Positions 17,960 through 27,700 of a stretch of DNA of 64,000 nt are shown here, piece after piece (the stretch's first letter is position 1; every line of letters starts with the position of its first letter). A program made the translations under genes and the position numbers. The stretch is from Priestia taiwanensis (GTDB lineage Bacteria; Bacillota; Bacilli; Bacillales; Bacillaceae_G). The stretch lies in assembly GCF_014638355.1 (NCBI RefSeq), contig NZ_BMFK01000001.1:1007160-1071159 (forward strand), written 5' to 3'. The notes under the pieces were generated by a model. It worked only from the letters and a program-made list of their open reading frames with translations. It searched no databases and was not told where the DNA came from.

Positions 17960-18919
17960 TTACTTCTCAGCTTCAATTTTTTCTAATGCAGCAGTTACTT
18001 GCTCTTCTGTTAATTCATGTTCTTTCACATAACGGTTACGTGGATGTACACGGCACTCATGTGAACAAGCTCGTAAATGCTTCGCTTCATTTTCTTCAGA
18101 ACATAAAATTTTCTTATTGCATTCTGGATTTGCACAATTTACATATCGCTCACAAGGTTCATTTGTAAAATGATCTCTTCCAACAATAACATGTTCTTTT
18201 TGATTTACTGGAACGGCGATACGTTCGTCAAATACGTAACATTGTCCATCCCACAGTTCACCTTGTACTTCTGGATCTTTTCCGTACGTAACAATCCCAC
18301 CGTGAAGCTGACTTACATCCTCAAATCCTTCTCGAACTAACCAGCCAGAAAATTTCTCACATCGAATTCCACCTGTACAATACGTTAAAATCTTTTTACC
18401 TTCAAGAGCTTCTTTATTTTCTCTAATCCAATCTGGTAATTCACGGAATGATTCAATATCTGGTTTAATCGCACCTTTAAAGTGCCCTAAATCAAACTCA
18501 TAGTCATTTCTTGCATCGATAATAACTGTATCTTCTTGTTGCATTGCTGCATAGAAATCTTTTGGCTCTAAATACTTCCCAGTTATTTCTTTCGGATTAA
18601 TGTCATCTTCTAAGCGAAGTGTAACTAATTCTGGACGAGGACGCACGTGCATTTTTTTGAATGCATGGCCTTCTTCTTCATCTACTTTAAAGACAGTCCC
18701 AGCAAAACGAGGATCATTTTCCATTGCTTCCATGTATTTTTCTGTTTGTTCAACAGTACCTGAAACAGTTCCATTTATTCCTTCTGTCGCTACAAGAATT
18801 CTTCCTTTTAATTCAAGTGAATGACAAAACTCTAAATGTTGCGCAGCGAATTCTTCAGGGTTTTCAATTGTAGTATACATATAGTAAAGTAAGACTCTAT
18901 ATGGTTTTGTAGTTGTCAA
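17960..18919 (-). CDS. trhO: tRNA uridine-34 hydroxylase TrhO (rhodanese family)
   Basis: A 319-residue protein of the YbfQ/YceA family, which makes 5-hydroxyuridine at position 34 of tRNA. Order: an N-terminal acylphosphatase-like UPF0176 domain ([16 protein letters not shown]), a rhodanese domain (about 115-215) with catalytic Cys181 in [10 protein letters not shown], and a C-terminal cysteine-rich segment ([18 protein letters not shown]...CSHEC) that may bind metal. TTG is the start codon, with AGGTGG about 10 nt upstream. Confidence 0.93.
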   Translation of the reverse strand: MTTTKPYRVLLYYMYTTIENPEEFAAQHLEFCHSLELKGRILVATEGINGTVSGTVEQTEKYMEAMENDPRFAGTVFKVDEEEGHAFKKMHVRPRPELVTLRLEDDINPKEITGKYLEPKDFYAAMQQEDTVIIDARNDYEFDLGHFKGAIKPDIESFRELPDWIRENKEALEGKKILTYCTGGIRCEKFSGWLVREGFEDVSQLHGGIVTYGKDPEVQGELWDGQCYVFDERIAVPVNQKEHVIVGRDHFTNEPCERYVNCANPECNKKILCSEENEAKHLRACSHECRVHPRNRYVKEHELTEEQVTAALEKIEAEK

Positions 18920-19154
18920 TTTATTTCTACCACCTATCTAAGTTTTTAAATCATATATAAGTTAACAAGTATCTTAAAATATACTAGTAAAGAAAAACTA
19001 TATACAAGATTACACAGTAAAACACTGTGATTATGATGTAATCCTACTATATTATATACCATACAATTTCGTTTCCAACAATTAATATTCCGGATTATAG
19101 TCTTTTGTTCACATAAATTTCAAAATTAGCCCGTTTATTTAATAAACCACAAAA
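18920..19154 (-). other. Leader and intergenic region upstream of trhO
   Basis: No gene is seen. On the minus strand, cacagt/actgtg form a short hairpin near 19012-19033, flanked by gatta (about 19043) and taatc (about 19008), which could extend the stem with a large one-sided bulge. The rest is AT-rich sequence that probably holds the trhO promoter. Confidence 0.4.
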
Positions 19155-19184
19155 AAATAACGCCACTTTTAAGTAACGTTATTT
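19155..19184 (-). terminator. Terminator after yneP
   Basis: aaataacg/cgttattt stem with an inner actt/aagt stem, followed on the minus strand by a T7 run, about 30 nt past the yneP stop. Confidence 0.75.
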
Positions 19185-19212
19185 CACCAAAAATTTTTAT
19201 TATACAGTCTTG

Positions 19213-19641
19213 TTATTCTTCTACCTTATACTTATTCTCTTCATAGACTTTATGCCACTCTGGCAATACACGCTTCACAATAATTGGACGGAAATCTTCT
19301 TTGTTCACACAAACATGGCGGCTTGTTGCTTCAATGCATACTTCACCTTGTTCATTTACAACTTCATAAGCGTAGCTCGTTTGCACACCAGTATTTTCTT
19401 GAATCCATGTCTTTATTGTCACTGTTTCACCATAATGTGTTGGTCGCTTGTATGAAATTGATAAGTCAACAACTGGTGATACAATGCCACGTTTTTCTAA
19501 CTCTGCATAGCTGAATCCTAAATCTTTAATTAATTGTGTTCTCCCTATTTCCATCCATACAAGATAATTTGCATGATAGACAACACCCATTTGATCTGTT
19601 TCTGCGTAACGAATTTCTATCTCTTTTTTTGAAATAAACAC
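19213..19641 (-). CDS. yneP: Acyl-CoA thioesterase, YneP (4-hydroxybenzoyl-CoA thioesterase family)
   Basis: About 142 residues with the hotdog fold; the active-site segment YAETDQMGVVYHANYLVWMEI carries the conserved Asp of the 4HBT/YbgC group. It likely hydrolyses acyl-CoA esters in the cytoplasm; the substrate is not known. GTG at 19641 lies 7 nt after GGGGAGG; the ATG at 19662 overlaps that site and is rejected. Same neighbourhood as B. subtilis yneP (next to sspN). Confidence 0.9.
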   Translation of the reverse strand: MFISKKEIEIRYAETDQMGVVYHANYLVWMEIGRTQLIKDLGFSYAELEKRGIVSPVVDLSISYKRPTHYGETVTIKTWIQENTGVQTSYAYEVVNEQGEVCIEATSRHVCVNKEDFRPIIVKRVLPEWHKVYEENKYKVEE

Positions 19642-19710
19642 TGTGATGCCTCCCCTTGCCATCTATATTATATCTACTATCTTAACGAAAGCTACGTAAA
19701 ATGAAAACAA

Positions 19711-19737
19711 AAAGCTGTCAAAACTGACAGCTTTTTT
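19711..19737 (-). terminator. Terminator after sspN
   Basis: aaagctgtca/tgacagcttt stem with a 4-nt loop directly after the sspN stop; the T-rich tract TTTTTGTTTTC follows on the minus strand. Confidence 0.85.
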
Positions 19738-19739
19738 GT

Positions 19740-19874
19740 TCAACCATTCGTTACATCTGGTTGTTTATTCGATTTGTCTTGCATTTGTTTTCCTTTGTTA
19801 CCACCTGCTGCACGTGTTGACGTTCCTAGCTGGTTATTCGCAAAGTCTTTTGAGTTTTTCTTTGGATTACCCAT
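19740..19874 (-). CDS. sspN: Small acid-soluble spore protein N
   Basis: A 44-residue protein starting [17 protein letters not shown], with the SspN tail [14 protein letters not shown]. SspN is a minor small acid-soluble spore protein made in the forespore under sigma-G/F control in B. subtilis; its role in the spore is minor or unknown. AGGGAAG precedes the ATG. In B. subtilis, sspN lies next to yneP with tlp between them; no tlp was found here. Confidence 0.9.
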   Translation of the reverse strand: MGNPKKNSKDFANNQLGTSTRAAGGNKGKQMQDKSNKQPDVTNG

Positions 19875-19943
19875 CTGTACTTCCCTACTTTCCATTTAGA
19901 ATTCCGTCTTATTATGGAGCATTTTACTATTTTTATGTACAGC

Positions 19944-20075
19944 TTATCCGTATTTCTTCTCGTGACGAATTTCAAGGCGCTCTTCAATACGATTTAACGC
20001 CTCTCTATCACTTAATAACATTTTCTTATTTTCATTCACTAAATCTTGAAATGATTTTCTGCCAATCTTCCTCAT
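19944..20075 (-). CDS. FbpB-like small basic protein
   Basis: A 43-residue, highly charged, helical protein (MRKIGRKSFQDLVNENKKML...) that fits the Fur-regulated basic protein B family (Fur_reg_FbpB) along its whole length: KSFQDLVNEN, LLSDREAL and IEERLEIRH. In B. subtilis, FbpB works with the small RNA FsrA to reduce iron-protein synthesis when iron is scarce. GGAGG lies 8-9 nt before the ATG. I did not see a clear Fur box upstream, so iron control is not supported by the sequence. It sits between sspN and a thioredoxin gene, two genes upstream of which is aconitase, a known FsrA/Fbp target in B. subtilis. Confidence 0.8.
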   Translation of the reverse strand: MRKIGRKSFQDLVNENKKMLLSDREALNRIEERLEIRHEKKYG

Positions 20076-20186
20076 TGTATGAATCCTCCTTGTTGTGTAA
20101 CTTCCCAAAACAGTCTGTAAGTAGACAGTTTTCTTATAAATTTAGTATGTACATAATAAAAGGAATTTTATACATTTTTCAAAAAA

Positions 20187-20222
20187 AGAGATAGAACTCT
20201 TCAATTTGAAAAATTCTATCTC
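20187..20222 (-). terminator. Terminator overlapping the end of the TlpA-like gene
   Basis: gagatagaa/ttctatctc stem whose left arm as read on the minus strand contains the gene's TAG stop; a T7 run follows. Confidence 0.75.
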
Positions 20223-20704
20223 ATTTGATGAACGATATTATATAATTGCTCACTGGACAACGGGCCAATTTGTTTATGGACAATATCACCATTTGGATTA
20301 ATAAAAAATGTCGTCGGGATAGTTAGAACACGATAGCTATTACTAACCTCACCTTTCATATCGATTAATACAGGAAATGTCATGTTATATTGTGTAACGA
20401 AGCTTTTCATCTTCTCTACGTCAGCCGCTCTTTCCATCGGACTAACAGTTAATAAAACAAAATTCTCTTCTCTTTCTTCATAGAACTTCTGCAAAACTGG
20501 AATTTCTTCCTTACACGGCGGACACCAATGCGCCCAAAAGTTCACGATAACATTTTTCCCACGGTAATCAGACAACTGTATCGACTTTCCCTCTATCGTC
20601 TTTAATTCAAAGTCTTGTGCAGATTGTACCCCCGCATAGATTGATGCGTTAGGTATCGTCAATAATACGAAAACCATAGAGACACAAAAAAGAACCTTCC
20701 TCAT
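20216..20704 (-). CDS. Exported TlpA/ResA-like thiol-disulfide oxidoreductase
   Basis: A 162-residue thioredoxin-fold protein with an N-terminal signal or anchor sequence (about residues 3-23) and the redox motif WCPPC, plus the cis-Pro segment IPTTFF. It reduces disulfides on the outer face of the membrane, for example during cytochrome c maturation or spore envelope assembly. Its position between aconitase and sspN matches B. subtilis yneN, to which it is probably orthologous. RBS is GAAGGTGAA upstream of the ATG. Confidence 0.9.
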   Translation of the reverse strand: MRKVLFCVSMVFVLLTIPNASIYAGVQSAQDFELKTIEGKSIQLSDYRGKNVIVNFWAHWCPPCKEEIPVLQKFYEEREENFVLLTVSPMERAADVEKMKSFVTQYNMTFPVLIDMKGEVSNSYRVLTIPTTFFINPNGDIVHKQIGPLSSEQLYNIVHQMR

Positions 20705-20813
20705 TTATTCACCTTCTTTCTCATTCACTTATTTTTTGTTTTGTTTTTATATTTATACATTTATTACGGTATATGAAATTACGAGAACCCATACAAAAAG
20801 AGACAGATCGCAA

Positions 20814-21521
20814 TTACATATCTCTGTCCCTTATATATGTTCTAGCACTAAATTCTTTCGTTTCCCCATCCCTATGAATGATAATATGTGGACTTTGGCT
20901 TTGCATACTATCATAATTCAGCTCCGACTTACTCACCGTCGCTTCTAAATGATAGGTCTCTCTTGCTAATGAAGATATTACTATTTCTTTATCTTTAAAC
21001 GTCCAATTTTTCGTTTCCGTTCCTGGACCTACAAGCGTGACATTGAAACGCATTTCTTTCTTACTACGATTCACAAATGTTAATGTACACTCGACTTTTT
21101 TCATCTCTCTTTGTTTCTTTTCATACTCATCGGCGTCACGAATAGAACAATGACTATCTCCTCCACTATATTCAACAACTCTCAAATCATCGTAAAAAGA
21201 AAGATAATAATTCTTCCCAATATTCAACACAGATACAACAATCCAACCACTAATGAACGTATATGCAAACATACGTAAAAATGAATATGTTCGTTTCCCG
21301 TATTTATTCATACCAACCCAAGCTATAATAATAAAAAATAATCCAATAAAAACAGTATAGTGCCAACCTGTCTCGGCATTCATTCCATCAGACCAAGGTG
21401 ATATTCCAATAACGCGTAGCACATAGTCTCCTAAAATAAAACCATTCGATAATGTAGCCGTAAATGATAAAGCTACAATTAGTAGTAAAACTGCTAACCA
21501 TTACAATGTTCGTGAACTCAT
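20814..21521 (-). pseudogene. Membrane protein gene with a stop at codon 7
   Basis: The original start is ATG at 21521 (MSSRTL), but codon 7 (21503-21501) is TAA. In the same frame, coding continues without a break: a first membrane helix (WLAVLLLIVALSFTATLS), then the visible 202 residues, with two more helices and a soluble C-terminal half with a beta-rich look. A GTG at 21422, 5 nt after AGGAG, could restart translation but would lose the first helix. I do not recognise the family. AAA to TAA, one base, is the simplest change. The terminator hairpin gacaga/tctgtc just past the end suggests it was a normal transcription unit. Confidence 0.85.
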
Positions 21522-21677
21522 CTCTTTCTACCCTCTACTACATTCATTCATTAAAATATATGTACCACCTTTTTGCACTATTAATAACTCATACCTACAA
21601 TAAAACAAAAAAAGCAAGCAAAGAATTGTCTTCTTTACTCGCCCTTTTCTTCTTAATATTGTTGTAGAGAGAAGCGG

Positions 21678-24401
21678 TTACTTCGTCACTTTTGATTCTT
21701 TCACTTTATCACGTAATACCATTTGTAAGATACCACCGTGACGGTAGTAGTCGATTTCTACTTCACTATCAAAACGAGCTACTACTTGGAATTTCGTTTC
21801 TTTTCCTTCTGGTGAAATTGCAGTTACATTTAGTATGCTACGTGGTTGAACATTTTCATCGATTTCGACTGTAAATGACTCATTACCGATTAACCCTAAA
21901 GTCGCTGCACCTTCGCCGTCTTTGAATTGAAGTGGTAATACACCCATCATTACTAAGTTACTGCGGTGAATACGCTCGTAACTTTCCGCAATAACAGCTT
22001 TAATACCTAATAAATTCGTTCCTTTTGCAGCCCAGTCACGAGAACTTCCCATTCCGTAATCTTTGCCTGCGATAATCATTAGCCCTGTTCCATCTTGTTT
22101 GTAACGTAATGATGCATCGTAGATAGACATTACGTCGCCTGTTGGCCAGTAAGTTGTGTAGCCACCTTCTGTTCCTGGAGCAACTTGGTTACGAATACGA
22201 ATATTCGCGAACGTACCTCTCATCATTACTTCATGGTTACCACGACGAGAACCGTAGGAGTTGAAGTCTTTTTGTTCTACACCTTTTTGTAATAAGAATT
22301 GCCCTGCTGGTGCAATCTTTGCGATTGATCCTGCTGGTGAAATATGGTCAGTTGTTACCGAATCACCAAATTTCCCTACTACACGTAATGACTGTAATGA
22401 TGCGATTTCATTTAACTCATCTGATAAGTTTTCGAAATACGGTGGGTTTTGGATGTAAGTAGACTCATCATCCCATACGTATAACGGCTCAGATGTTGTT
22501 TTGATTTCGTTCCAACGCTCGTTATCGTCGAATACACGATCATATTCTTTCTTGAATAATTCAGGCGTTACTACTGCCTTAATTATATCATTTACCTCTT
22601 CTGTTGAAGGCCAAATGTCTTTTAAGAATACTTGATTACCGTCTTTATCTACACCGATTGAATCGTTCTGTAAATCAATGTTTACAGTACCCGCTAACGC
22701 ATATGCAACTACTAATGGCGGTGATGCTAAGTAGTTTGCCTTTACTAATGGGTGAATACGTCCTTCAAAGTTACGGTTACCAGAAAGAACCGCAGATACA
22801 AGTAAGTCATTGCTTGCGATGCCTTCTTCAATTTCATCTGCTAATGGTCCAGAGTTACCTATACACGTTGTACAGCCGTAACCTACTATGTTAAAGCCAA
22901 TTTGGTCCAAATACGGTAATAAGCCAGCATCTGTTAAGTAACCCGTTACTACTTTTGAACCTGGAGCTAACGATGTTTTTACGAATTTCGGCACTTGAAG
23001 ACCTTTTTCAACAGCTTTTTTCGCTACAAGTCCTGCGCCTAGCATAACGTACGGATTTGATGTATTCGTACAGCTTGTAATTGCAGCAATTGCGATATCA
23101 CCTGTTTTCATCGTTACTGTGTCTCCATCTTGTAACGAAATAGCGGCTTCTTTCGCTAATACATCTTCACTTAAGCCGAAGCCTTGATGCCCTTCTGGTG
23201 CAACAATTGCCTTATGGAATGCATCTTGCATGTTTGAAAGCGGAATTAAATCTTGTGGACGCTTCGGCCCAGAAAGATTCGCTTCAATTGTGCTTAAATC
23301 AATTTCTAATGTATCTGTGAAGATTGGATCAAGTCCTTCTCCTGTATAGAATAAGTCATTTGCTTTGCAGTATGCTTCTACTAATTGAACTTGATCTTCA
23401 TCTCTACCAGTTAAACGCATATACTCTAACGCGTTATCATCAACTGGGAAGAATCCACAAGTTGCACCGTACTCAGGTGCCATGTTCGAGATTGTTGCAC
23501 GGTCAGATAAAGACATGCTCTTCATTCCCGGACCGTAGAACTCTACAAACTTGTTAACTACACCTTTTTTACGTAATTCTTGCGTTACTTTTAATGCAAT
23601 ATCTGTAGCTGTTGTACCATTCGGTAATGTGCCTACTAATTTCACACCAATTACTTCTGGCACAGGGAAATAAGATGGTTGTCCTAACATACCCGCTTCT
23701 GCTTCGATACCACCAACTCCCCATCCTAGTACACCAATGCCGTTAATCATTGTTGTATGAGAGTCTGTACCTACTAACGTATCTGGATATGCTAAATACT
23801 CGCCATCTTTCTCTACGCTATGTACTACATTTGCCAAATACTCTAAGTTCACTTGGTGAACAATGCCCGTTGCTGGTGGAACTGCACGATAATTATCGAA
23901 TGCTTTTTGTGCCCAACTTAAAAACTTATAACGTTCTTCATTTCGCTCAAACTCTAAGTCCATGTTGAAAAGTAATGCATCTGCTGTACCCGCTTTGTCT
24001 ACTTGTACAGAGTGGTCGATAACTAGATCAACTGGAATTTCAGGGTTGATTTTGTCTGGGTTCCCTCCAAGCTCTGCCATAGCTTTACGCATAGAAGCCA
24101 AATCAACTACTGCAGGAACTCCTGTGAAGTCTTGAAGAATAACACGTGATGGTTTAAATGGAACATCGATATCTTGTAATGCTGCTGTACCCCATTTCGC
24201 TAAATTCTCTACGTGCTCTTTCTTGATTACACGACCGTCCTCTTGACGTAAGACAGATTCAAGTAAGACTTTGATTGAATAAGGCAAACGTGAAACATTT
24301 CCAATCCCTAAATCTTCAAGCGTTTTTAATCGGTAATAATGATACGTCTTTCCATTAAGTTCAAATGAATTACGTGCTGAAAAAACATTGTTGTTACCCA
24401 T
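21678..24401 (-). CDS. acnA: Aconitate hydratase
   Basis: A 907-residue aconitase of the AcnA/IRP type (B. subtilis CitB), which turns citrate into isocitrate in the TCA cycle and, when it lacks its cluster, can bind RNA. The [4Fe-4S] cysteines are visible in TSCTNTSNP and [14 protein letters not shown]; the C-terminal swivel domain carries [12 protein letters not shown]. Length is normal. The gene is alone, with a good promoter 77-104 nt upstream of the start codon. GAGGGGG precedes the ATG. Confidence 0.97.
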   Translation of the reverse strand: MGNNNVFSARNSFELNGKTYHYYRLKTLEDLGIGNVSRLPYSIKVLLESVLRQEDGRVIKKEHVENLAKWGTAALQDIDVPFKPSRVILQDFTGVPAVVDLASMRKAMAELGGNPDKINPEIPVDLVIDHSVQVDKAGTADALLFNMDLEFERNEERYKFLSWAQKAFDNYRAVPPATGIVHQVNLEYLANVVHSVEKDGEYLAYPDTLVGTDSHTTMINGIGVLGWGVGGIEAEAGMLGQPSYFPVPEVIGVKLVGTLPNGTTATDIALKVTQELRKKGVVNKFVEFYGPGMKSMSLSDRATISNMAPEYGATCGFFPVDDNALEYMRLTGRDEDQVQLVEAYCKANDLFYTGEGLDPIFTDTLEIDLSTIEANLSGPKRPQDLIPLSNMQDAFHKAIVAPEGHQGFGLSEDVLAKEAAISLQDGDTVTMKTGDIAIAAITSCTNTSNPYVMLGAGLVAKKAVEKGLQVPKFVKTSLAPGSKVVTGYLTDAGLLPYLDQIGFNIVGYGCTTCIGNSGPLADEIEEGIASNDLLVSAVLSGNRNFEGRIHPLVKANYLASPPLVVAYALAGTVNIDLQNDSIGVDKDGNQVFLKDIWPSTEEVNDIIKAVVTPELFKKEYDRVFDDNERWNEIKTTSEPLYVWDDESTYIQNPPYFENLSDELNEIASLQSLRVVGKFGDSVTTDHISPAGSIAKIAPAGQFLLQKGVEQKDFNSYGSRRGNHEVMMRGTFANIRIRNQVAPGTEGGYTTYWPTGDVMSIYDASLRYKQDGTGLMIIAGKDYGMGSSRDWAAKGTNLLGIKAVIAESYERIHRSNLVMMGVLPLQFKDGEGAATLGLIGNESFTVEIDENVQPRSILNVTAISPEGKETKFQVVARFDSEVEIDYYRHGGILQMVLRDKVKESKVTK

Positions 24402-24476
24402 TCATATACCCCCTCGATGAATATGATTGGTCTTGAATTGTTAGAATTCACAAACTTTTCAATACCTTATGACTTT

Positions 24477-24505
24477 ATATTATTACAGTTATCAGAATAT
24501 GTAAA
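24477..24505 (-). promoter_or_regulatory. Sigma-A promoter of acnA
   Basis: On the minus strand, TTTACA (24505-24500) and TAATAT (24482-24477), exactly 17 nt apart, about 75 nt upstream of the start codon. Confidence 0.75.
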
Positions 24506-24552
24506 TAATTATACCTCAATCCTTTTTCCAGACTGCTTTTGACCGTTCTTTT

Positions 24553-24567
24553 GCATAATAATTATGC
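24553..24567. promoter_or_regulatory. Palindrome upstream of the acnA promoter
   Basis: gcataat and attatgc are a perfect 7-bp inverted repeat with a 1-nt centre, about 50 nt upstream of the acnA -35. B. subtilis citB is controlled by CcpC through an ATAA-N9-TTAT dyad and by CodY. This palindrome does not have the N9 spacing, so the regulator is not identified. The remaining gap (24568-24731) has no gene and no other clear signal. Confidence 0.4.
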
Positions 24568-24731
24568 TTTTTTGTATACTACGATTGTAAAATAGTACAC
24601 AAAGAAGGTCAAATAAATAGGACGTAAAAAAGTATAATTAAGAATATGCAAAATAACAGGTGAATGACACAAAGTTTTTAAATAGATGACTAGTAGAAAG
24701 AAAGCAACAGACACGAAAAATCAAAAACAAT

Positions 24732-24764
24732 AAGAACACAGAAGGATATCCCCTCTGTGTTCTT
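24732..24764 (-). terminator. Terminator after the S8 protease gene
   Basis: An 11-bp perfect stem aagaacacaga/tctgtgttctt, followed on the minus strand by ATTGTTTTTG, directly past the stop codon. Confidence 0.8.
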
Positions 24765-24771
24765 CTACTAT

Positions 24772-27700
24772 TTAACCCTCACGTGTAATTTTGATTACTT
24801 GCTTCGTCTCATTGCCCGCAAGGTCTGTTACTACTAACTCAAATACATTCTCACCTGGCTCAAGAAGTAGCTCAACGCCTTTCACTGTCTTCTTGAATCC
24901 TTTCATTTCGTAAGAGTCTTTCATTTTATTCGAGAACTCTTCACTACCATTTACTAGGAAGCGAATTTCTGGGAAATTGTCTTCAATTGTAACATCAACC
25001 TTCACAGATGCTTGATTCTTCTTCACTTTTGTTGGATACTTTGAAACTGCTAATTTAGCAGGTGTTGTATCTACGAAGAATTTACGTTCAAATGCAAGCT
25101 CATTTCCTTCTTTATCAACTGAAGAAACTGGCACACTATGGAAACCATCTTCAAATGTTAATAAATGAGTGAAGGAGAATAACTTTCCAGAAGCGTCTGC
25201 TTTTAACGGAACATCTTTCCCTGCAATCTTAAACGCTTGGATACCAGAAGCATCTCCAGTCGTTCCAGTAAACTGAATATCCTTCTTTTTGTGAATACTC
25301 ATTGCCTCTGGTGTTACTAAATCCAAAGTCGGTGCTACTGTTTCTGATTTCGCTCTTGCTACACCAGTTCCAGCATTACCTGCATAGTCAAAACCAACAA
25401 CAACTACTTGTGCCCCTTGCGGCACTGCATCTTTCAATTCATATACAGTTGTGCTGCTATCAATAAATGTTGGTTTTCCAATTGGCTCACCATTCTTATC
25501 TACGTACACAATTGCATAATGACTTAGACCAACACCAGCATCTGCGCTGTTAATTAATACTTTATTATTCTCAACAACAGCTTTCACATCTGGTGCCACT
25601 GTATCTACTGCTACAGGGAAGTTAAATGTTTGTTCTTCCTCGTTTGCATTTAATTTACCTTTCACTTGAATGAAATATTTGCCATCTGCAGCGATTTTAT
25701 TATTAACTTTTCCATCCCAAGAAAGGATAGAGTTGTAGTAATATTTTTTTCCTCGACCGCCATCATAATAGTTCTTTGTAAATAATTCATCTGAGCGAAT
25801 CTTTCTCACAACTTTTCCTGACTCATCCGTAATTGCAACAGATAATTTTTCTGCATTACGTAAGAATGTTAACACTGGTGTAACAGAATCTGCCTTACCA
25901 TCTCCGTTTGGAGAAATCGCTACTTTATCCTTTTTTAATTCTTTCGTAACAGGGTTTTGTCCTAAATATGTGCCAGCATCGTCTACTAAACCAGAAACAT
26001 TGTAGAACGACTTGTCATCATATACCGTACCATCTAATAAAGGTGCTTTACCCCAATCTCCTTTAAAACCTAAGAACGGGATGTGCAATGATGGTTGCTC
26101 TTCTTGGTTAGGCGTTTCTAGTGTTACAAAGCCTTCTACAAAGTAACCATTTTCAAATACTGATTCTGGAGATACCCCACCGGATAATGTCGCTGGATCT
26201 AGAACTTTCGCTTTCGAAATATCAACTGTTACGTTAAATGTTTTCGTTTTGCCAGGTGCTACAGTGACAGTCTTAGGCGCATTTACTTTTGCACCTTGCA
26301 ATGCTTGGGACTCTAACGTCATACGATTCACACCGCTCTTGTCTGTTGCTACTAAATCTGTTTGCACATTTCCTTTTACATTATACGTTAATTCTTTGTC
26401 ACCAAAGTTCTTCACTGCTAATTTAAACGTTGCTTTATTACCGTTTATTTCTTGCAGTGATACTTTTGCCTCATTTGTTTTGCTATCTACAAGAATAGCT
26501 GGTGTCGTTACTGCTGAGTGAAGTTGCATAATACCACTTCCACCACGGCGAGGTGATACATAATTTGTTAAACCTAATTGTTTGTTATACGGACCTTGTT
26601 CCTTAACAAATGCCGATGTGTTCATCAACAGGTTCTTCGTCATTAACACTCTATCTTTACCAGTAAGCTTAAACTGCTTGTCCACTCTTTCTAATACAAG
26701 TGCTGATCCACCCGCTACGTGTGGAGCTGCCATCGATGTACCACTCATCGTTCCGTACTTATCTTCATTTAATGTAGAGTAAATTTTCCCACCTGGAGCT
26801 GTAATTTCTGGTTTGAAATCTAATGTAGATGTTACGCCCCATGATGTGAAAGCAGACATTTGTCCACTTGTTGCATTCGCAGATGATACTTTTGTGCCAT
26901 CAAAATTAACAGCTACTTTCTTCCCTGCTACTAAGCTATCTTTTAACGCATTACCATCTTTAATACTTGTTGATACAACTGGAATTTGTGGGTTAGATAA
27001 TGACATACGTGTGTAATCACCATGATCTACACGTGGGCGAATAATAATACCCGCTGCCCCTTTTTCTTCTGCTTTCTTCTGAATTTCAGAATAGTTCGGA
27101 TTCGCAGCTTCACGAAGTACTAACACGTATTTCCCTTTTACATCTTTATCTTTGTAAGCGGATTCAGATCCGTCACCTGCATATACAACATCAAATGATT
27201 TATCCTTTCCTGCTGCTGTTGCACTTGGTCCATCTTGTGATTGGAAGGCAAATTTCGTTGCTTCTCCGCCATCAAGCTTAATACTCATACTATCTAACTG
27301 AATATGCGTGTTCTCAATAGAAGCTACTTGCAGAGAATCAGCCGCTACGCCTGGTGCACCTACTAGGCCGAAGTCTGGGTTAGATGCAAGCGGATTCGCA
27401 TGACCATTTCCATAATGCGCTGAGTTTCCAGCTGAAATAGACATTAATACACCGTTATTTACTGCATTATTAACCGCTTCCGTTTCAGGATCTCCATCGT
27501 ATACAAATCCTGCCGGTGATCCTAAACTCATATTAACAACATCCGCACCTAATTTAATTGCGTCGTCAATCGCTTTAATGTAAATATCTCCAAATGTAGA
27601 ACCATAATTCGGATCGTTACTAAATACTTTCAGTGCTAGTAACTGTGCTTCTGGTGCAACCCCTTTAAGGCCACCTTTTGATTCATCACCATTTGCACCA

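Noticed and set aside
20076-20180. Fur box upstream of the FbpB-like gene
   Set aside because: No 19-bp GATAATGAT-like dyad could be found.
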